A DNA stretch of 40,413 nt. Source: JBFGCA01 sp041567315. Lineage in GTDB: Bacteria; Acidobacteriota; Thermoanaerobaculia; Multivoradales; JAHEKO01. Where the stretch lies: NCBI GenBank assembly GCA_041567315.1, contig JBFGCA010000036.1:1-40413 (forward strand), in the 5' to 3' direction. The notes under the pieces are model-generated. The model was not told where the DNA came from and made no database searches. It was given only the letters and a program-made list of their open reading frames with translations. This document shows, in pieces, positions 17,648-25,433 of this stretch. Both the position numbers and the translations under genes were made by a program. Numbering within the stretch: the stretch's first letter is position 1; each line of letters opens with the position of its first letter.

Positions 17648-18079
17648 CTAGCTTTCCAGCCGGGTCTTGAGGTTGTCGAGGACCAGCTCGGCCTCGCCCT
17701 CGTTCATGCGGGCGAGGACCGACTCGGCGACCTTGCCCACCAGCGGCACCGGCACGTTGTAGGCCGCCTCGAAGCGGACGTCGGTGACCTGCTCGTGGGG
17801 CTCGAAGGTCCAGGTGACCTTGTTCTCGACCACCTTCTTCGACTCGCCGACGATCCGCCGATTGCGCTCGAACTCGATCTCCTCGGTGTCGCCCTCGAAG
17901 CGCATCCCGGCCATCTTGTAGGTCCAGTGGAAGCGCTTGCCGCCGTTGGGCAGCACCTCCTCGTCGCGCACCTCGATCATGCTCGGCCAGATCTCTGGCA
18001 GGTGGGTCTTGTCCTCGAGAAAGCCGAAGACCTTCTCGACCGGAGCGTTGACGGTGACCGTCTTCTCGACCTTGAACAT
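17648..18079 (-). CDS. SRPBCC (START-like) family protein
   Basis: The 143-residue protein matches small SRPBCC/polyketide-cyclase-like proteins in length and layout. It has an N-terminal beta strand (FKVEKTVTVNAPVEKVFGF), the LPEIWPSM segment, several beta strands and a C-terminal helix (NEGEAELVLDNLKTRLES). These helix-grip folds bind hydrophobic ligands in a deep cavity. The ligand cannot be predicted. ATG 18079 is chosen because GGAGG lies 9 bp upstream and similarity begins there; the frame stays open to 18346 but that part is not conserved-looking. It is divergent from the toxin-antitoxin pair at 18358. Confidence 0.85.
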   Translation of the reverse strand: MFKVEKTVTVNAPVEKVFGFLEDKTHLPEIWPSMIEVRDEEVLPNGGKRFHWTYKMAGMRFEGDTEEIEFERNRRIVGESKKVVENKVTWTFEPHEQVTDVRFEAAYNVPVPLVGKVAESVLARMNEGEAELVLDNLKTRLES

Positions 18080-18322
18080 GGAGCGATCCTCCCCGCTGGG
18101 AACGGCGCCTGGGGTCATTCTCGGCGCCCGGCCCTTCGGCAGCCCGGCGGTCTCGGAGCCGTGGCGCGGGACCCGTGGCTTTGCGTCCCCGGATCGCCCC
18201 GGGGGTGCCCTTATCGAGGCACCGGACAGCCTACGCCTGACCTCCGCAACACCGCACCACCCGCAGGGGTGGCTCGCCCCCCTTTCTGGCGCTTCAGTCG
18301 GGCGGATCCTGGCTTCGCCTGC

Positions 18323-18351
18323 TTGACTTGCATGCTTTGAATTCATAATAT
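18323..18351 (+). promoter_or_regulatory. strong promoter of the VapBC-type operon
   Basis: TTGACT (18323-18328), a 17-bp spacer and TAATAT (18346-18351) form a near-consensus promoter, unusually AT-rich for this window. The ATG of the antitoxin begins 6 bp after the -10, so the transcript should be leaderless. Confidence 0.75.
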
Positions 18352-18354
18352 GCA
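18329..18354. promoter_or_regulatory. 26-bp palindromic operator overlapping the promoter
   Basis: TGCAT at the left end pairs with ATGCA at the right end, and the centre TGAATTCA is a perfect palindrome. Ten of the 13 base pairs of the dyad match. It covers the spacer and -10 box, where a ribbon-helix-helix antitoxin dimer pair would repress its own operon. Confidence 0.65.
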
Positions 18355-18357
18355 GGC

Positions 18358-18651
18358 ATGACGCAGTACACCCTCCGAAACGTCCCCGAGGAGGTCGACC
18401 GCTCCCTACGACGCGCGGCCCGCGAGGCCGGCAAGAGCCTCAACCAGACGGCCGTCGAGGTGCTCCGCCGCGGCCTCGGCGTCGCCGAGCAGCCCGAGCG
18501 GCGGCGCGATCTCTCGGACATCGCCGGCAGCTGGCGGGAAGACCCCGAGACCCTCGCGGCGCTCGAGGATCAGCGCCGGATCGATCCGGAGGCCTGGCCG
18601 CCCGATGATGCGCACCCCGAGGAAATCCATGAGGGTCGCGCTCGACGCTAA
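18358..18651 (+). CDS. ribbon-helix-helix antitoxin (VapB/FitA-like)
   Basis: The 97-residue protein starts with an RHH DNA-binding motif: a basic strand (TQYTLRNVP) then two helices (EVDRSLRRAAREAGKSLNQTAVEVLRRGL). This matches FitA/CopG-type antitoxins. The remaining half is charged and probably wraps around the toxin. Its last 23 bp overlap the toxin start, giving translational coupling. The leaderless promoter with a palindromic operator just upstream fits autorepression. The gene seems longer than usual (70-85 residues), with a Pro/Asp/Glu-rich end. Confidence 0.85.
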   Translation: MTQYTLRNVPEEVDRSLRRAAREAGKSLNQTAVEVLRRGLGVAEQPERRRDLSDIAGSWREDPETLAALEDQRRIDPEAWPPDDAHPEEIHEGRARR

Positions 18652-19012
18652 TCGCTACATTGACCTCTGCCGGGGCGACGCCGAGCTGGTCCGCCTCGTC
18701 GAGGAAGTCGAGCGCGTCTACCTGCCGTTCATAGTCCTCGCGGAGCTCCGCGCCGGCTTCGCGGTCGGCGCCCGCGGCGCCGAGAACGAGAAGGTGCTCC
18801 AGAAGTTCCTCCGCAAGCCGGGCGTCGAAGTCCTCTACGCCGGAGAAGGAACCACCCGGGTCTACGCCGGTCTCTACCGCCAGCTCCGCCGGCAGGAAAC
18901 CCCGATCCCGATCAACGACCTGTGGATCGCCGCCCTGGTCGCCGAGCACAACCTGACCCTCTGCTCCCGCGACGGGCACTTCCGCCACCTGGCTCAGCTC
19001 GCGTTGGTGTGA
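18629..19012 (+). CDS. PIN-domain toxin (VapC/FitB-like ribonuclease)
   Basis: The 127-residue PIN domain retains the expected acidic metal ligands: D6 (VALDANRYIDL), E39 (VLAELRAG), D97 (INDLWIAA) and D115 (CSRDGHF). PIN toxins cut tRNA or rRNA with Mg2+ or Mn2+ and are held inactive by the cognate antitoxin. ATG 18629 is selected because GAGGAAA lies 6 bp upstream and D6 then sits where VapC proteins have their first Asp; an ATG at 18605 is less likely. It overlaps the antitoxin gene by 23 bp. All key residues are present, so it should be active. Confidence 0.9.
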   Translation: MRVALDANRYIDLCRGDAELVRLVEEVERVYLPFIVLAELRAGFAVGARGAENEKVLQKFLRKPGVEVLYAGEGTTRVYAGLYRQLRRQETPIPINDLWIAALVAEHNLTLCSRDGHFRHLAQLALV

Positions 19013-19048
19013 ACCGAACGAAGCCCCGCTGACCGGAGGACGAGGATT

Positions 19049-19543
19049 ATGGAGATCTTTCCATTCGCGCTGATCGTGGCGACCCTGCTGTGCTCGCTGG
19101 TGGCGGGGTTCCTGTTCGCGTTTGCCGTCGTCGCGATGCCGGGCATCGGCAGCCTGCCGGACCGGGAGTTTCTCCGGGCTTTCCAGGTGATGGACCGCGT
19201 GATCCAGAACAACCAGCCGCTCTTCCTGCTGGTCTGGATGGGCTCCGTCGTCTCCCTGCTGGCCGCGGCCGCGCTCGGCATCGGGCAGTTGGACGGCAGC
19301 GGACGCCTGCTCATGATCGTGGCCCTGCTCACGTACCTTCTCGGCGTTCAGCTGCCGACCGTGGCGATCAACTTCCCGTTGAACAACGCGGTGCAGGCGC
19401 TCGAGATCGACGGCATGGACGAGGCCGCCTTGGATGCGGCGCGCCGAAACTTCGAACCCCGCTGGAACACCTGGAACTCGATCCGGACGACCCTCGCCGG
19501 CCTGGTGGTCGTGCTGCTCCTCGTCGTCCTGCTCAGACTCTGA
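19049..19543 (+). CDS. DUF1772 (anthrone oxygenase-like) membrane protein
   Basis: The 164-residue protein has four predicted transmembrane helices. It shows the DUF1772 pattern: an N-terminal helix ending in FAVVAMPGIG, the loop FQVMDRVIQNNQPLF, INFPLNNAVQ after helix 3, and RWNTWNSIRT before the last helix. Relatives include fungal anthrone oxygenases, but bacterial members have no proven activity. GGAGG (19036-19040) precedes ATG 19049 by 8 bp. It lies 36 bp after the PIN toxin gene and 57 bp before the hydrolase-SUMF1 fusion, all on one strand. Confidence 0.8.
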   Translation: MEIFPFALIVATLLCSLVAGFLFAFAVVAMPGIGSLPDREFLRAFQVMDRVIQNNQPLFLLVWMGSVVSLLAAAALGIGQLDGSGRLLMIVALLTYLLGVQLPTVAINFPLNNAVQALEIDGMDEAALDAARRNFEPRWNTWNSIRTTLAGLVVVLLLVVLLRL

Positions 19544-19600
19544 CGGCCGGCGGGGACGGCGGACCACACGCCGCCCTGAAGCGACGCCGACGACCGCACG

Positions 19601-21538
19601 GTGGTCAGCCGCCCGGCTCCGGTGCCTCCACCGAAACCGATCCCGATCGGTGCCGTATTCAGGAGCGTGCTCAAGAAACTCGGCCTGGTCGCGGCCGTCC
19701 TCCTGGCGGCCGTCGTCGCTCTTTTCGGGTACACCCTCGCCCGCCACTACGTCTACTGGTCGCCGGCCGAGGAGGTCACCTTCTCGAGCGGCCAGACCCG
19801 GCTGGCCGGGACCTTCGTCAAGCCCGCCGAAGAAGGGGTGTTCCCGGCCCTCCTCCTGCTGCACGGCTCGGGGCCCGAACCGCGCACCGAGCCGCCGACG
19901 CGGGCGGTGATCAACACGCTGGTCCGCAGCGGCATCGCGGCGCTCGTCTACGACAAGCGTGGCGTCGGTGCCAGCGGCGGCGACTTCGAGTCGGCGACCT
20001 ACGCCGACTTCATCGACGACGCCGGCGCGGCCGTCGAGTACCTGGCGAGTCGGCCCGACGTCGACCCCGGTCGCATCGGGCTCTACACCGTCAGCGAGAG
20101 CGGCTGGTTCGGCCCCGAGATCGCGTTCAGAACCCAGAAGGTGTCGCTGGTCTTCAACAAGGTGGCCGCGCCGCTCCCGGTCGCCGAGACCGTGCTCTGG
20201 GAGGCGCGCAACGACTACGTCGCCAGCGGCGTGGACGAATCCGAGGTTCAACCGCTGGTCGATCACGCGGCGAGGAGGTGGGCCTACTACCGCGAGGCGG
20301 CGAACAACCCGGAGCTCGGCGAGGGTCCGGAACGCGACGCCATCGCCTCAGAGCTCGCAACACTTCGGACCACCGTCGCCGGGGCCGCCGAGGCGCTGCC
20401 CGAGGAGCTGCCGCCCTACGACGCCGAGCGCTACAAAGAGATGGCCGCCGAGCTGTTCTACGACCCCCGGCCGTACCTCCTCGCGCTCGACGTCCCGCTC
20501 TACTACGCCTACGGCGCCGAAGACCGCAACATCCCCACCCGCCGCTCCGTCGAGGCCCTCGAGGTCCTGATCGGCGAGCACGGCAAGGAGATCGACTACA
20601 CCGTCTATCCGGGCCTGGGCCACAGCCTCGCGTCGTGGCGCGGGCTTTTCGAGATGGGCTGGCCGCCCGGCTATCTCGAGAACCTCGCGGCCTGGGCCAC
20701 GGCGAAGTGGAGCCAGAGCGAGCGACCGCCCCGTGTCCTCCCTGCTGCCGCCGAGCCGATCCCGATCCCCGGCGGCACCTTTCTCCAGGGCACTCCCGCT
20801 GCTCGCGTCCCCGAGCTTCGAGAGTCCTACGGCGTCGGTTTCCCCGGCGCCTTCGAGAACGAGACCCCGGCCCGCCGGGTCACCCTGAGCCCCTTTCGCC
20901 TCGACCCCTACGAAGTGACCAACGCCCGCTTCGCGCGCTTCCTCGAGGAGCGTCCCGAGTGGCGGCCGGAAAGCCTGGCCGCCGAGCTCCACAACGGCCG
21001 CTACCTCGAGCACTGGACCGCGAGCGGGCCGCCAGCGGAGCTGGCCGAGCATCCGGTCGTCTTCGTCAACTGGCACGCCGCCCAGGCCTTCTGCCGCTGG
21101 GCGGGCGGCCGTCTCCCCACCGAGGCGGAGTGGGAGTACGCGGCCCGCGCCGGAGGCGGCGACCGCGAGTTCCCCTGGGGCGACGAGCCGCCGCACCCCC
21201 GACTCGCCAACTACCACGCGTCGGCGATCAGCGGGACCTCCCCGGTCGGCGCCTACCCGCCGACCGGGCTTGGCCTCTTCGACCTCGCCGGCAACGTCTG
21301 GGAGCTGCTGCTCGACGAGTGGCAAGAGAGCTACGAGCCGGGCCCGGTCGTCGATCCCGTCGCCGGAAGCGCCGTCACCGACGACAACCTGCTCTCCATC
21401 ACCGGCCGCCGCGCCGTCCGCGGCGCCAGCTACGGCGGCGCCGTGGTCAACCTGCGGACCCGCTGGCGCGACAGCCACGTGGTGACCAACGCCCGTGAGT
21501 TCATCGGCTTCCGCTGCGCCTACCCGGGCGCGCCCTAG
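19601..21538 (+). CDS. membrane-anchored alpha/beta-hydrolase fused to SUMF1/FGE-like domain
   Basis: The 645-residue protein has a short Pro-rich start and one membrane segment (LGLVAAVLLAAVVALFGYTLA, about 27-47). An alpha/beta-hydrolase domain follows (about 55-375), with LLLLHGSGPEP, YDKRGVGAS, a nucleophile elbow reading TVSESGW, acid YGAEDRN and His in GLGHSL. The elbow lacks the usual G-x-S-x-G glycines. From about residue 388 a formylglycine-generating-enzyme-like domain runs to the end (PIPGGTFLQG, GGRLPTEAEWEYAARAGGG, GLGLFDLAGNVWE, FIGFRCAYP). The paired catalytic cysteines of true FGE are absent (RGASYGGAVVNLR), so it is probably a binding or non-FGE member. GTG 19601 is the likely start. 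The substrate is unknown. Confidence 0.85.
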   Translation: MVSRPAPVPPPKPIPIGAVFRSVLKKLGLVAAVLLAAVVALFGYTLARHYVYWSPAEEVTFSSGQTRLAGTFVKPAEEGVFPALLLLHGSGPEPRTEPPTRAVINTLVRSGIAALVYDKRGVGASGGDFESATYADFIDDAGAAVEYLASRPDVDPGRIGLYTVSESGWFGPEIAFRTQKVSLVFNKVAAPLPVAETVLWEARNDYVASGVDESEVQPLVDHAARRWAYYREAANNPELGEGPERDAIASELATLRTTVAGAAEALPEELPPYDAERYKEMAAELFYDPRPYLLALDVPLYYAYGAEDRNIPTRRSVEALEVLIGEHGKEIDYTVYPGLGHSLASWRGLFEMGWPPGYLENLAAWATAKWSQSERPPRVLPAAAEPIPIPGGTFLQGTPAARVPELRESYGVGFPGAFENETPARRVTLSPFRLDPYEVTNARFARFLEERPEWRPESLAAELHNGRYLEHWTASGPPAELAEHPVVFVNWHAAQAFCRWAGGRLPTEAEWEYAARAGGGDREFPWGDEPPHPRLANYHASAISGTSPVGAYPPTGLGLFDLAGNVWELLLDEWQESYEPGPVVDPVAGSAVTDDNLLSITGRRAVRGASYGGAVVNLRTRWRDSHVVTNAREFIGFRCAYPGAP

Positions 21539-21580
21539 CGCTCGAGCCGCCAACGTCGAGCCCGCGGAACTGCTGAAACA

Positions 21581-21970
21581 GTGAAACGAACGGACCTCAT
21601 CGCCACCCTCCGACGGCTGCTCGCACCCGATCCGGGAGTCGTCGCGGCCTACCTCTATGGCAGCCGGGCACGGGGCGAGGAGCGCCCCACCAGCGACGTC
21701 GACCTCGGTGTGCTGTTCGCCGAAACGCCGGCACCGAAGCTCGACAACGCCGCCTCGCGATTGGAATCACGCCTCGAGCTGGCCCTGGGCCTGGTGGTTC
21801 AGGTAACGGTTATAAACACCGCTCCCCCGGACCTCGTCCACCGAGTCTTCAGGGACGGCGTGATCCTGCGCGATGCCGATCCAGGCCGCCGCATCCGTTT
21901 CGAGGTCGCCGCGCGCAACCGCTACTTCGACCTGCTTCCCCATCTCGCCAGGTACCGCAGAGCGGGCTGA
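21581..21970 (+). CDS. MntA-like minimal nucleotidyltransferase antitoxin
   Basis: The 129-residue protein is a minimal nucleotidyltransferase. G27-S28 followed by exactly ten residues and D39-V40-D41 gives the GSx10DxD motif (YGSRARGEERPTSDVDL). In type VII systems MntA silences HepT by adding AMP to its tyrosine. The usual third acidic residue, expected in the later strand, appears to be threonine here (VVQVTVIN, T76). The start is GTG 21581. The HepT gene follows after 9 bp, so they form an operon. Activity is likely from the motif but uncertain because of T76. Confidence 0.85.
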   Translation: MKRTDLIATLRRLLAPDPGVVAAYLYGSRARGEERPTSDVDLGVLFAETPAPKLDNAASRLESRLELALGLVVQVTVINTAPPDLVHRVFRDGVILRDADPGRRIRFEVAARNRYFDLLPHLARYRRAG

Positions 21971-21979
21971 GCCTCTGCC

Positions 21980-22363
21980 ATGACCGATCCCGAGCTCATC
22001 GCCAAGAAGCTCGCGGCGATCGAGACCTACCTCGAGGAGCCAAGAACCCTGGCACGGGTCGAGACCTTGCGCACCGACGTCCTCGAGGAGCGTTTCGTCG
22101 AGCACACGCTGCAGCTCGCGATCCAGGCAGCTCTCGACGTAGCCTCGCACATCGTCTCCGAACAGCGGCTGGGCCAGCCCCGGACCAACCGCGAGCTGTT
22201 CGCGCTGCTCGAACGCGGAGGCTGGATCGACGGCGACCTGTCCGAGACGCTTCAGCAGATGGCCGGCTTCCGCAACGTCCTCGTCCACGGCTACGACGAC
22301 GTCGACCTGGCCATCGTGCTCGACGTGGCCGAGAACCACCTGGCGGATCTCGGGGGTTCTTGA
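21980..22363 (+). CDS. HepT-like toxin (HEPN ribonuclease family)
   Basis: The 127-residue all-helical HEPN protein has the HepT active-site motif R98-x4-H103-x-Y105 (FRNVLVHGY). The family includes RNases that cleave tRNA or mRNA. Y105 is the residue AMPylated by MntA in known pairs. The N-terminal helix (DPELIAKKLAAIETYLEE) and the central helix with ALDVASHIVSEQ are typical of the family. It is downstream of the MntA gene by 9 bp. A hairpin at 22412-22427 may end the operon. Confidence 0.88.
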   Translation: MTDPELIAKKLAAIETYLEEPRTLARVETLRTDVLEERFVEHTLQLAIQAALDVASHIVSEQRLGQPRTNRELFALLERGGWIDGDLSETLQQMAGFRNVLVHGYDDVDLAIVLDVAENHLADLGGS

Positions 22364-22411
22364 GCGCTGTCCGGGATCGCCTGAGCTGACCGCGGCCTAC
22401 CGTGAGCTGCC

Positions 22412-22427
22412 CGAGCCCCCCGGCTCG
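22412..22427. terminator. hairpin between hepT and tRNA-Glu
   Basis: CGAGCC, loop CCCC, GGCTCG form a perfect 6-bp stem in the gap between the convergent hepT gene and the tRNA gene. It could terminate either. There is no T-run. Confidence 0.35.
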
Positions 22428-22470
22428 ACTCGATCGAGAGGTCGAGCGCCAAGAGCTAGAACTGGACAGT

Positions 22471-22546
22471 TGGTAGCGCGTACGGGATTCGAACCCGTGT
22501 TACCGGCGTGAGAGGCCGGCGTCCTGGACCCCTAGACGAACGCGCC
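22471..22546 (-). tRNA. tRNA-Glu(CTC)
   Basis: Read on the minus strand, the 76-nt cloverleaf includes an encoded CCA end. The acceptor stem is GGCGCGT with ACGCGCT (one G-U pair at the top). The D-loop has the tRNA-Glu-like TTCGTCTAGGGG. The anticodon stem is CCGGC/GCCGG, enclosing loop CTCTCAC with anticodon CTC, and the T-arm has GGTTCGAATCC. It reads GAG, a dominant Glu codon in this GC-rich genome. Confidence 0.93.
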
Positions 22547-22679
22547 ACGAGGGGGGCGGCCCGGGTGGGCCGAACCGCGGGAGGTTAGCAGATGCGGCCG
22601 GGCCGCTCAAGGCTGGCGGCCTTGTGAGGGCCGGCTCGCTCGCCGGCGGCAGGGGGGCCGGGCACCGCCTCGAGGGCTC

Positions 22680-23078
22680 TCAGTCCTCGGGCTCGGCGAG
22701 GAGGATCTTGACGCCGTCGGGGTCGTGGGTCTCGAAGGCGAGGGTGCCGCCGGGGAGCTGTTGGAGGCCGCCGGGGATGTTGGGGTGGCGGTGGAGGAGC
22801 TCCTGGTAGGCCTGCTCGGCGGAGGGGACGAGGAGGGTGAGGGTGAGCTTGTGGTCGGGGCCCTGGTAGTCGAAGGCCTCGTCGCGGCCGCGGCCTTCGG
22901 CGGCGCGGGGGCGGCCGCGGACTTCGATCAGGCCGCCGCCGGCCCGGTAGAGGGCGGCGCGGCCCTCGCCGTGGTCCCAGGTGCGCAGGGCCGGCAGCGC
23001 CAGCACGTCGGCGTAGAAGCGGCAGGTGCTGTCGAAGTCGCGCGCCCTGAGGACGACGCGGAACTGCCGGATCTCCAT
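22680..23078 (-). CDS. VOC-family (glyoxalase/bleomycin-resistance-like) protein
   Basis: The 132-residue protein has two beta-alpha-beta-beta-beta halves. It begins FRVVLRARDFDSTCRFYADVLALP, and its second half ends FETHDPDGVKILLAEPE. VOC proteins are small metalloenzymes or drug-binding proteins. The first-half metal His is not conserved (the first strand reads FRVVLRA), so a canonical glyoxalase I is unlikely. ATG 23078 has AGGAGG nine bases upstream. The gene is divergent from the amidase at 23285. Function is unassigned. Confidence 0.85.
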   Translation of the reverse strand: MEIRQFRVVLRARDFDSTCRFYADVLALPALRTWDHGEGRAALYRAGGGLIEVRGRPRAAEGRGRDEAFDYQGPDHKLTLTLLVPSAEQAYQELLHRHPNIPGGLQQLPGGTLAFETHDPDGVKILLAEPED

Positions 23079-23141
23079 CGATTCCCTCCTCTGGAAGCGA
23101 CCGGGCCGGTGCGGGGCACCGGGCCGCGCTGCGTTCCCCCG

Positions 23142-23147
23142 ATAATA
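23142..23147 (-). promoter_or_regulatory. putative -10 element (TATTAT) for VOC gene
   Basis: On the minus strand TATTAT lies about 64 bp before the VOC start codon. It is conspicuous because the surrounding DNA is nearly all G and C. No matching -35 is obvious. Confidence 0.4.
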
Positions 23148-23271
23148 CTCGCCGCGGCCCCTCGCCGGAGGCGCTGAAGGGCCCGGCAGCCGCCTCCGTC
23201 CCGCCCGGCTGTCGCCCCGCGAGACCCCGGCCGCCGCCTCGCGGACCGCCGGCCGGCCCCGGGCCCGGTGG

Positions 23272-23277
23272 TATCCT
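23272..23277 (+). promoter_or_regulatory. -10 element (TATCCT) for leaderless amidase start
   Basis: TATCCT is followed after 7 bp by GTG 23285, placing +1 at or next to the start codon. There is no Shine-Dalgarno sequence. Confidence 0.45.
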
Positions 23278-23284
23278 GCGCGGC

Positions 23285-24808
23285 GTGCACCGGGGCCGCG
23301 GCGCGCTGGCCGCTCTGCTGATCCTGCTCGCCACCGCCGCGCCGGCGGTGGGGGCCGAGGTGCCCACCGAGGAGCCGGGGCTGCCGATCCTGGAGGCGGG
23401 GGTGGCGACCGCCCGCGTCGAGGACCGGCGGGTGCCGCTGGGCTATTCGGTGACCACGGTCGGGCCGCTGGTGGCGCTGGCGCCGCTGGTCGGGGCACTG
23501 GGCGGGCAGCTCAAGATCGGGCCGCTGGGGCAGAGCCATGAGCTCAAGGTCAACGAGGTGGCCTTCGTCTTCGGGCCGGACAGCCCGGTGGCGACCCACG
23601 GCGAGGAGATCACCGCGCTGTCGCAGCGGCCGGTGGCGGCGGCCGACGGGCTGCGGGTGCCGCTCGATCTGCTGGAGACGACCTACAGCGAGCTGCTGGG
23701 CTACGACTTCCTGTGGGACGGGCGGGAGAAGCTCCTGACGGTGAGCCGCAGCCCCAGCCGCGACGTGCCGGTGGAGGTCGACCTGGTCCATCTGCAGGGG
23801 GTCACCACCGTCGTGCTCCAGTTCCCGTTCCGGCCGCGCTACCGGGTGGAGCGGCGGCCGGGCGAGGTGCGGGTGGCGCTGATCGGCGACCGGCTGGCGC
23901 CGGGCCGGCGGCGGCCGCTTCCCGGCGACCGGCTGGTCCGCGACGTGGCGCTCGAGGGCGACACGATCCGGGTGGCGCTGGCGCCCGACGCCGAGGCCCA
24001 GGACTACGTGCTGCGCCAGCCCTTCCGGCTGGTCTTCGACGTCTACCGGCGGGCCAGCGCCCAGGCGGCGGCGCCGGTGGTGCCGCAGAAGCCCAGCCGC
24101 TCGCCCGGCGTCCAGACGATCATGATCGACCCCGGCCACGGCGGCTCCAACACCGGCGCCATCGGGGCCAGCGGGGTGGCCGAGAAAGACCTCGCGCTGT
24201 CGATCGCCCGGGCGCTCCGCAACCAGCTGGTGAGCCGGCTGCCGGTCAAGGTGGTGCTGACCCGCGAGGAGGACGCCGAGCTGCCGCTCGACACCCGCAC
24301 CGCGCTCGCCAACCAGCAGAAGGCGGACCTGTTCATCTCGCTCCACTTGAACTCGGTGCCCGAGGCCTCGGCCCACGGCGCCGAGACCTACTTCCTGAGC
24401 CTCGAGGCGAGCGACGAGCGGGCGGCGCGGTCGGCGGCCACCGAGAACCTGGCCGGCGGCTCGGAGGCCGACCCGCTCTACGACCTGCAGCTCATCCTCT
24501 GGGACCTGGCCCAGAGCCGGCACCTGGCGGCCAGCCAGCGGCTGGCCAACCTGATCCAGGAGGAGCTCAACGGCGCCCTCGGGCTGCGCGACCGGGGGGT
24601 CAAGCAGGCCCCCTTCCGGGTGCTGATGGGGGCGGCGATGCCGGCGGTGCTGGTCGAGCTGGGCTTCCTCAGCAACCCGCGCGAGGAGGACCTGCTCCAG
24701 GACCCCGCCCACCGGGCCGAGCTGGTCGAGGCGCTGGTCCGCGCCGTGACCCGCTACCGGGCAAGGGCCTCGGGCGAGGAGATGGTGGCCGCCGAGGCCC
24801 TGCCGTGA
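23285..24808 (+). CDS. N-acetylmuramoyl-L-alanine amidase (Amidase_3) with AMIN-like domain
   Basis: The 507-residue periplasmic enzyme should cut the amide between N-acetylmuramic acid and the stem peptide of peptidoglycan. It has a signal peptide (LAALLILLATAAPAVGA). A copper-amine-oxidase-N-like/AMIN region follows (about 30-260), likely for wall or septum targeting. The zinc amidase_3 domain runs from about 278 to the end. Its ligands are visible: H285 in DPGHGG, E300 in AEKD, H354 in SLHLNS, and catalytic E458 in VELGFLSN. The gene overlaps the next one by GTGA, showing coupling. It probably starts an amidase-GerMN-murI-rph run. Confidence 0.92.
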   Translation: MHRGRGALAALLILLATAAPAVGAEVPTEEPGLPILEAGVATARVEDRRVPLGYSVTTVGPLVALAPLVGALGGQLKIGPLGQSHELKVNEVAFVFGPDSPVATHGEEITALSQRPVAAADGLRVPLDLLETTYSELLGYDFLWDGREKLLTVSRSPSRDVPVEVDLVHLQGVTTVVLQFPFRPRYRVERRPGEVRVALIGDRLAPGRRRPLPGDRLVRDVALEGDTIRVALAPDAEAQDYVLRQPFRLVFDVYRRASAQAAAPVVPQKPSRSPGVQTIMIDPGHGGSNTGAIGASGVAEKDLALSIARALRNQLVSRLPVKVVLTREEDAELPLDTRTALANQQKADLFISLHLNSVPEASAHGAETYFLSLEASDERAARSAATENLAGGSEADPLYDLQLILWDLAQSRHLAASQRLANLIQEELNGALGLRDRGVKQAPFRVLMGAAMPAVLVELGFLSNPREEDLLQDPAHRAELVEALVRAVTRYRARASGEEMVAAEALP

Positions 24809-25377
24809 GCCCCCGGCCGGCGGGCCGACCCCTCGCTCTCGCACTGCTCTTCGCCGCGGTCCTCGCCGCCGCCGGCTGTCCGGGCGACGGGCCCGGGGGC
24901 GAGACCGACGGCGGGCCGTCGGGCGACTCGGACGGCGCCGAGGTCCGCCGGGTCGAGGTCGACCTCTACTTCCCGGGTCCGGGCGGCCGGCTGTGGCCCG
25001 AGGCGCGCGAGCTGCCGGCGATCGAGGAGCCGGATGCCGCGGTGCTCCAGCTCGTCAACGAGCTGCTGGCCGGGCCCACCGAGGAGCGCTTCTACCGGCC
25101 GCTCCCCGAGTCGGTGCGGGTGACCGGCGTCCACCTCGACGCCAGCGCCGTCGCCTACGTCGAGCTGGAGAGCCCGGAGGCGCCCGAGCGGCTGCCCTGG
25201 GGGTCGCTCCACGAGCGGCTGGCGGCCTACAGCCTGGTGGACACCGTGCTGCTCAACCTGCCCCAGATCGAGGGCGTGGTCCTGATGTGGAACGGCCAGC
25301 AGCGCGAGAGCTTCGCCGGCCACCTGGACACCACCCGCCCGCTGACGCTCGACCGGCGGCTGCTGGCGCGGGGCTGA
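24805..25377 (+). CDS. GerMN-domain lipoprotein
   Basis: The 190-residue protein starts at GTG 24805, which overlaps the amidase stop as GTGA. A lipoprotein signal ends in the lipobox LAAAGC with Cys25 as the lipid site. A Gly/Asp-rich linker follows. The GerMN domain (about 50-185) contains VEVDLYFPGPGGRL, DAAVLQLVNELLAGP and LLNLPQIEGVVLMWNG. GerMN domains occur in spore GerM and in envelope proteins next to amidases, where they are thought to bind peptidoglycan. With the coupled amidase it may form a wall-remodelling pair. MurI follows on the same strand. Confidence 0.85.
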   Translation: MSPRPAGRPLALALLFAAVLAAAGCPGDGPGGETDGGPSGDSDGAEVRRVEVDLYFPGPGGRLWPEARELPAIEEPDAAVLQLVNELLAGPTEERFYRPLPESVRVTGVHLDASAVAYVELESPEAPERLPWGSLHERLAAYSLVDTVLLNLPQIEGVVLMWNGQQRESFAGHLDTTRPLTLDRRLLARG

Positions 25378-25433
25378 GCCCGGTGACGACCGCAGGGGTG
25401 ACCGGCGCGGCCACCGTGGGGGCGATCGGCGGC

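Noticed and set aside
20760..21538. A genuine formylglycine-generating enzyme for sulfatases.
   Set aside because: The two catalytic cysteines are missing and no sulfatase gene is nearby.
22680..23078. Glyoxalase I (gloA).
   Set aside because: The fold fits VOC, but the usual first metal ligand is not seen; only a family-level call is justified.
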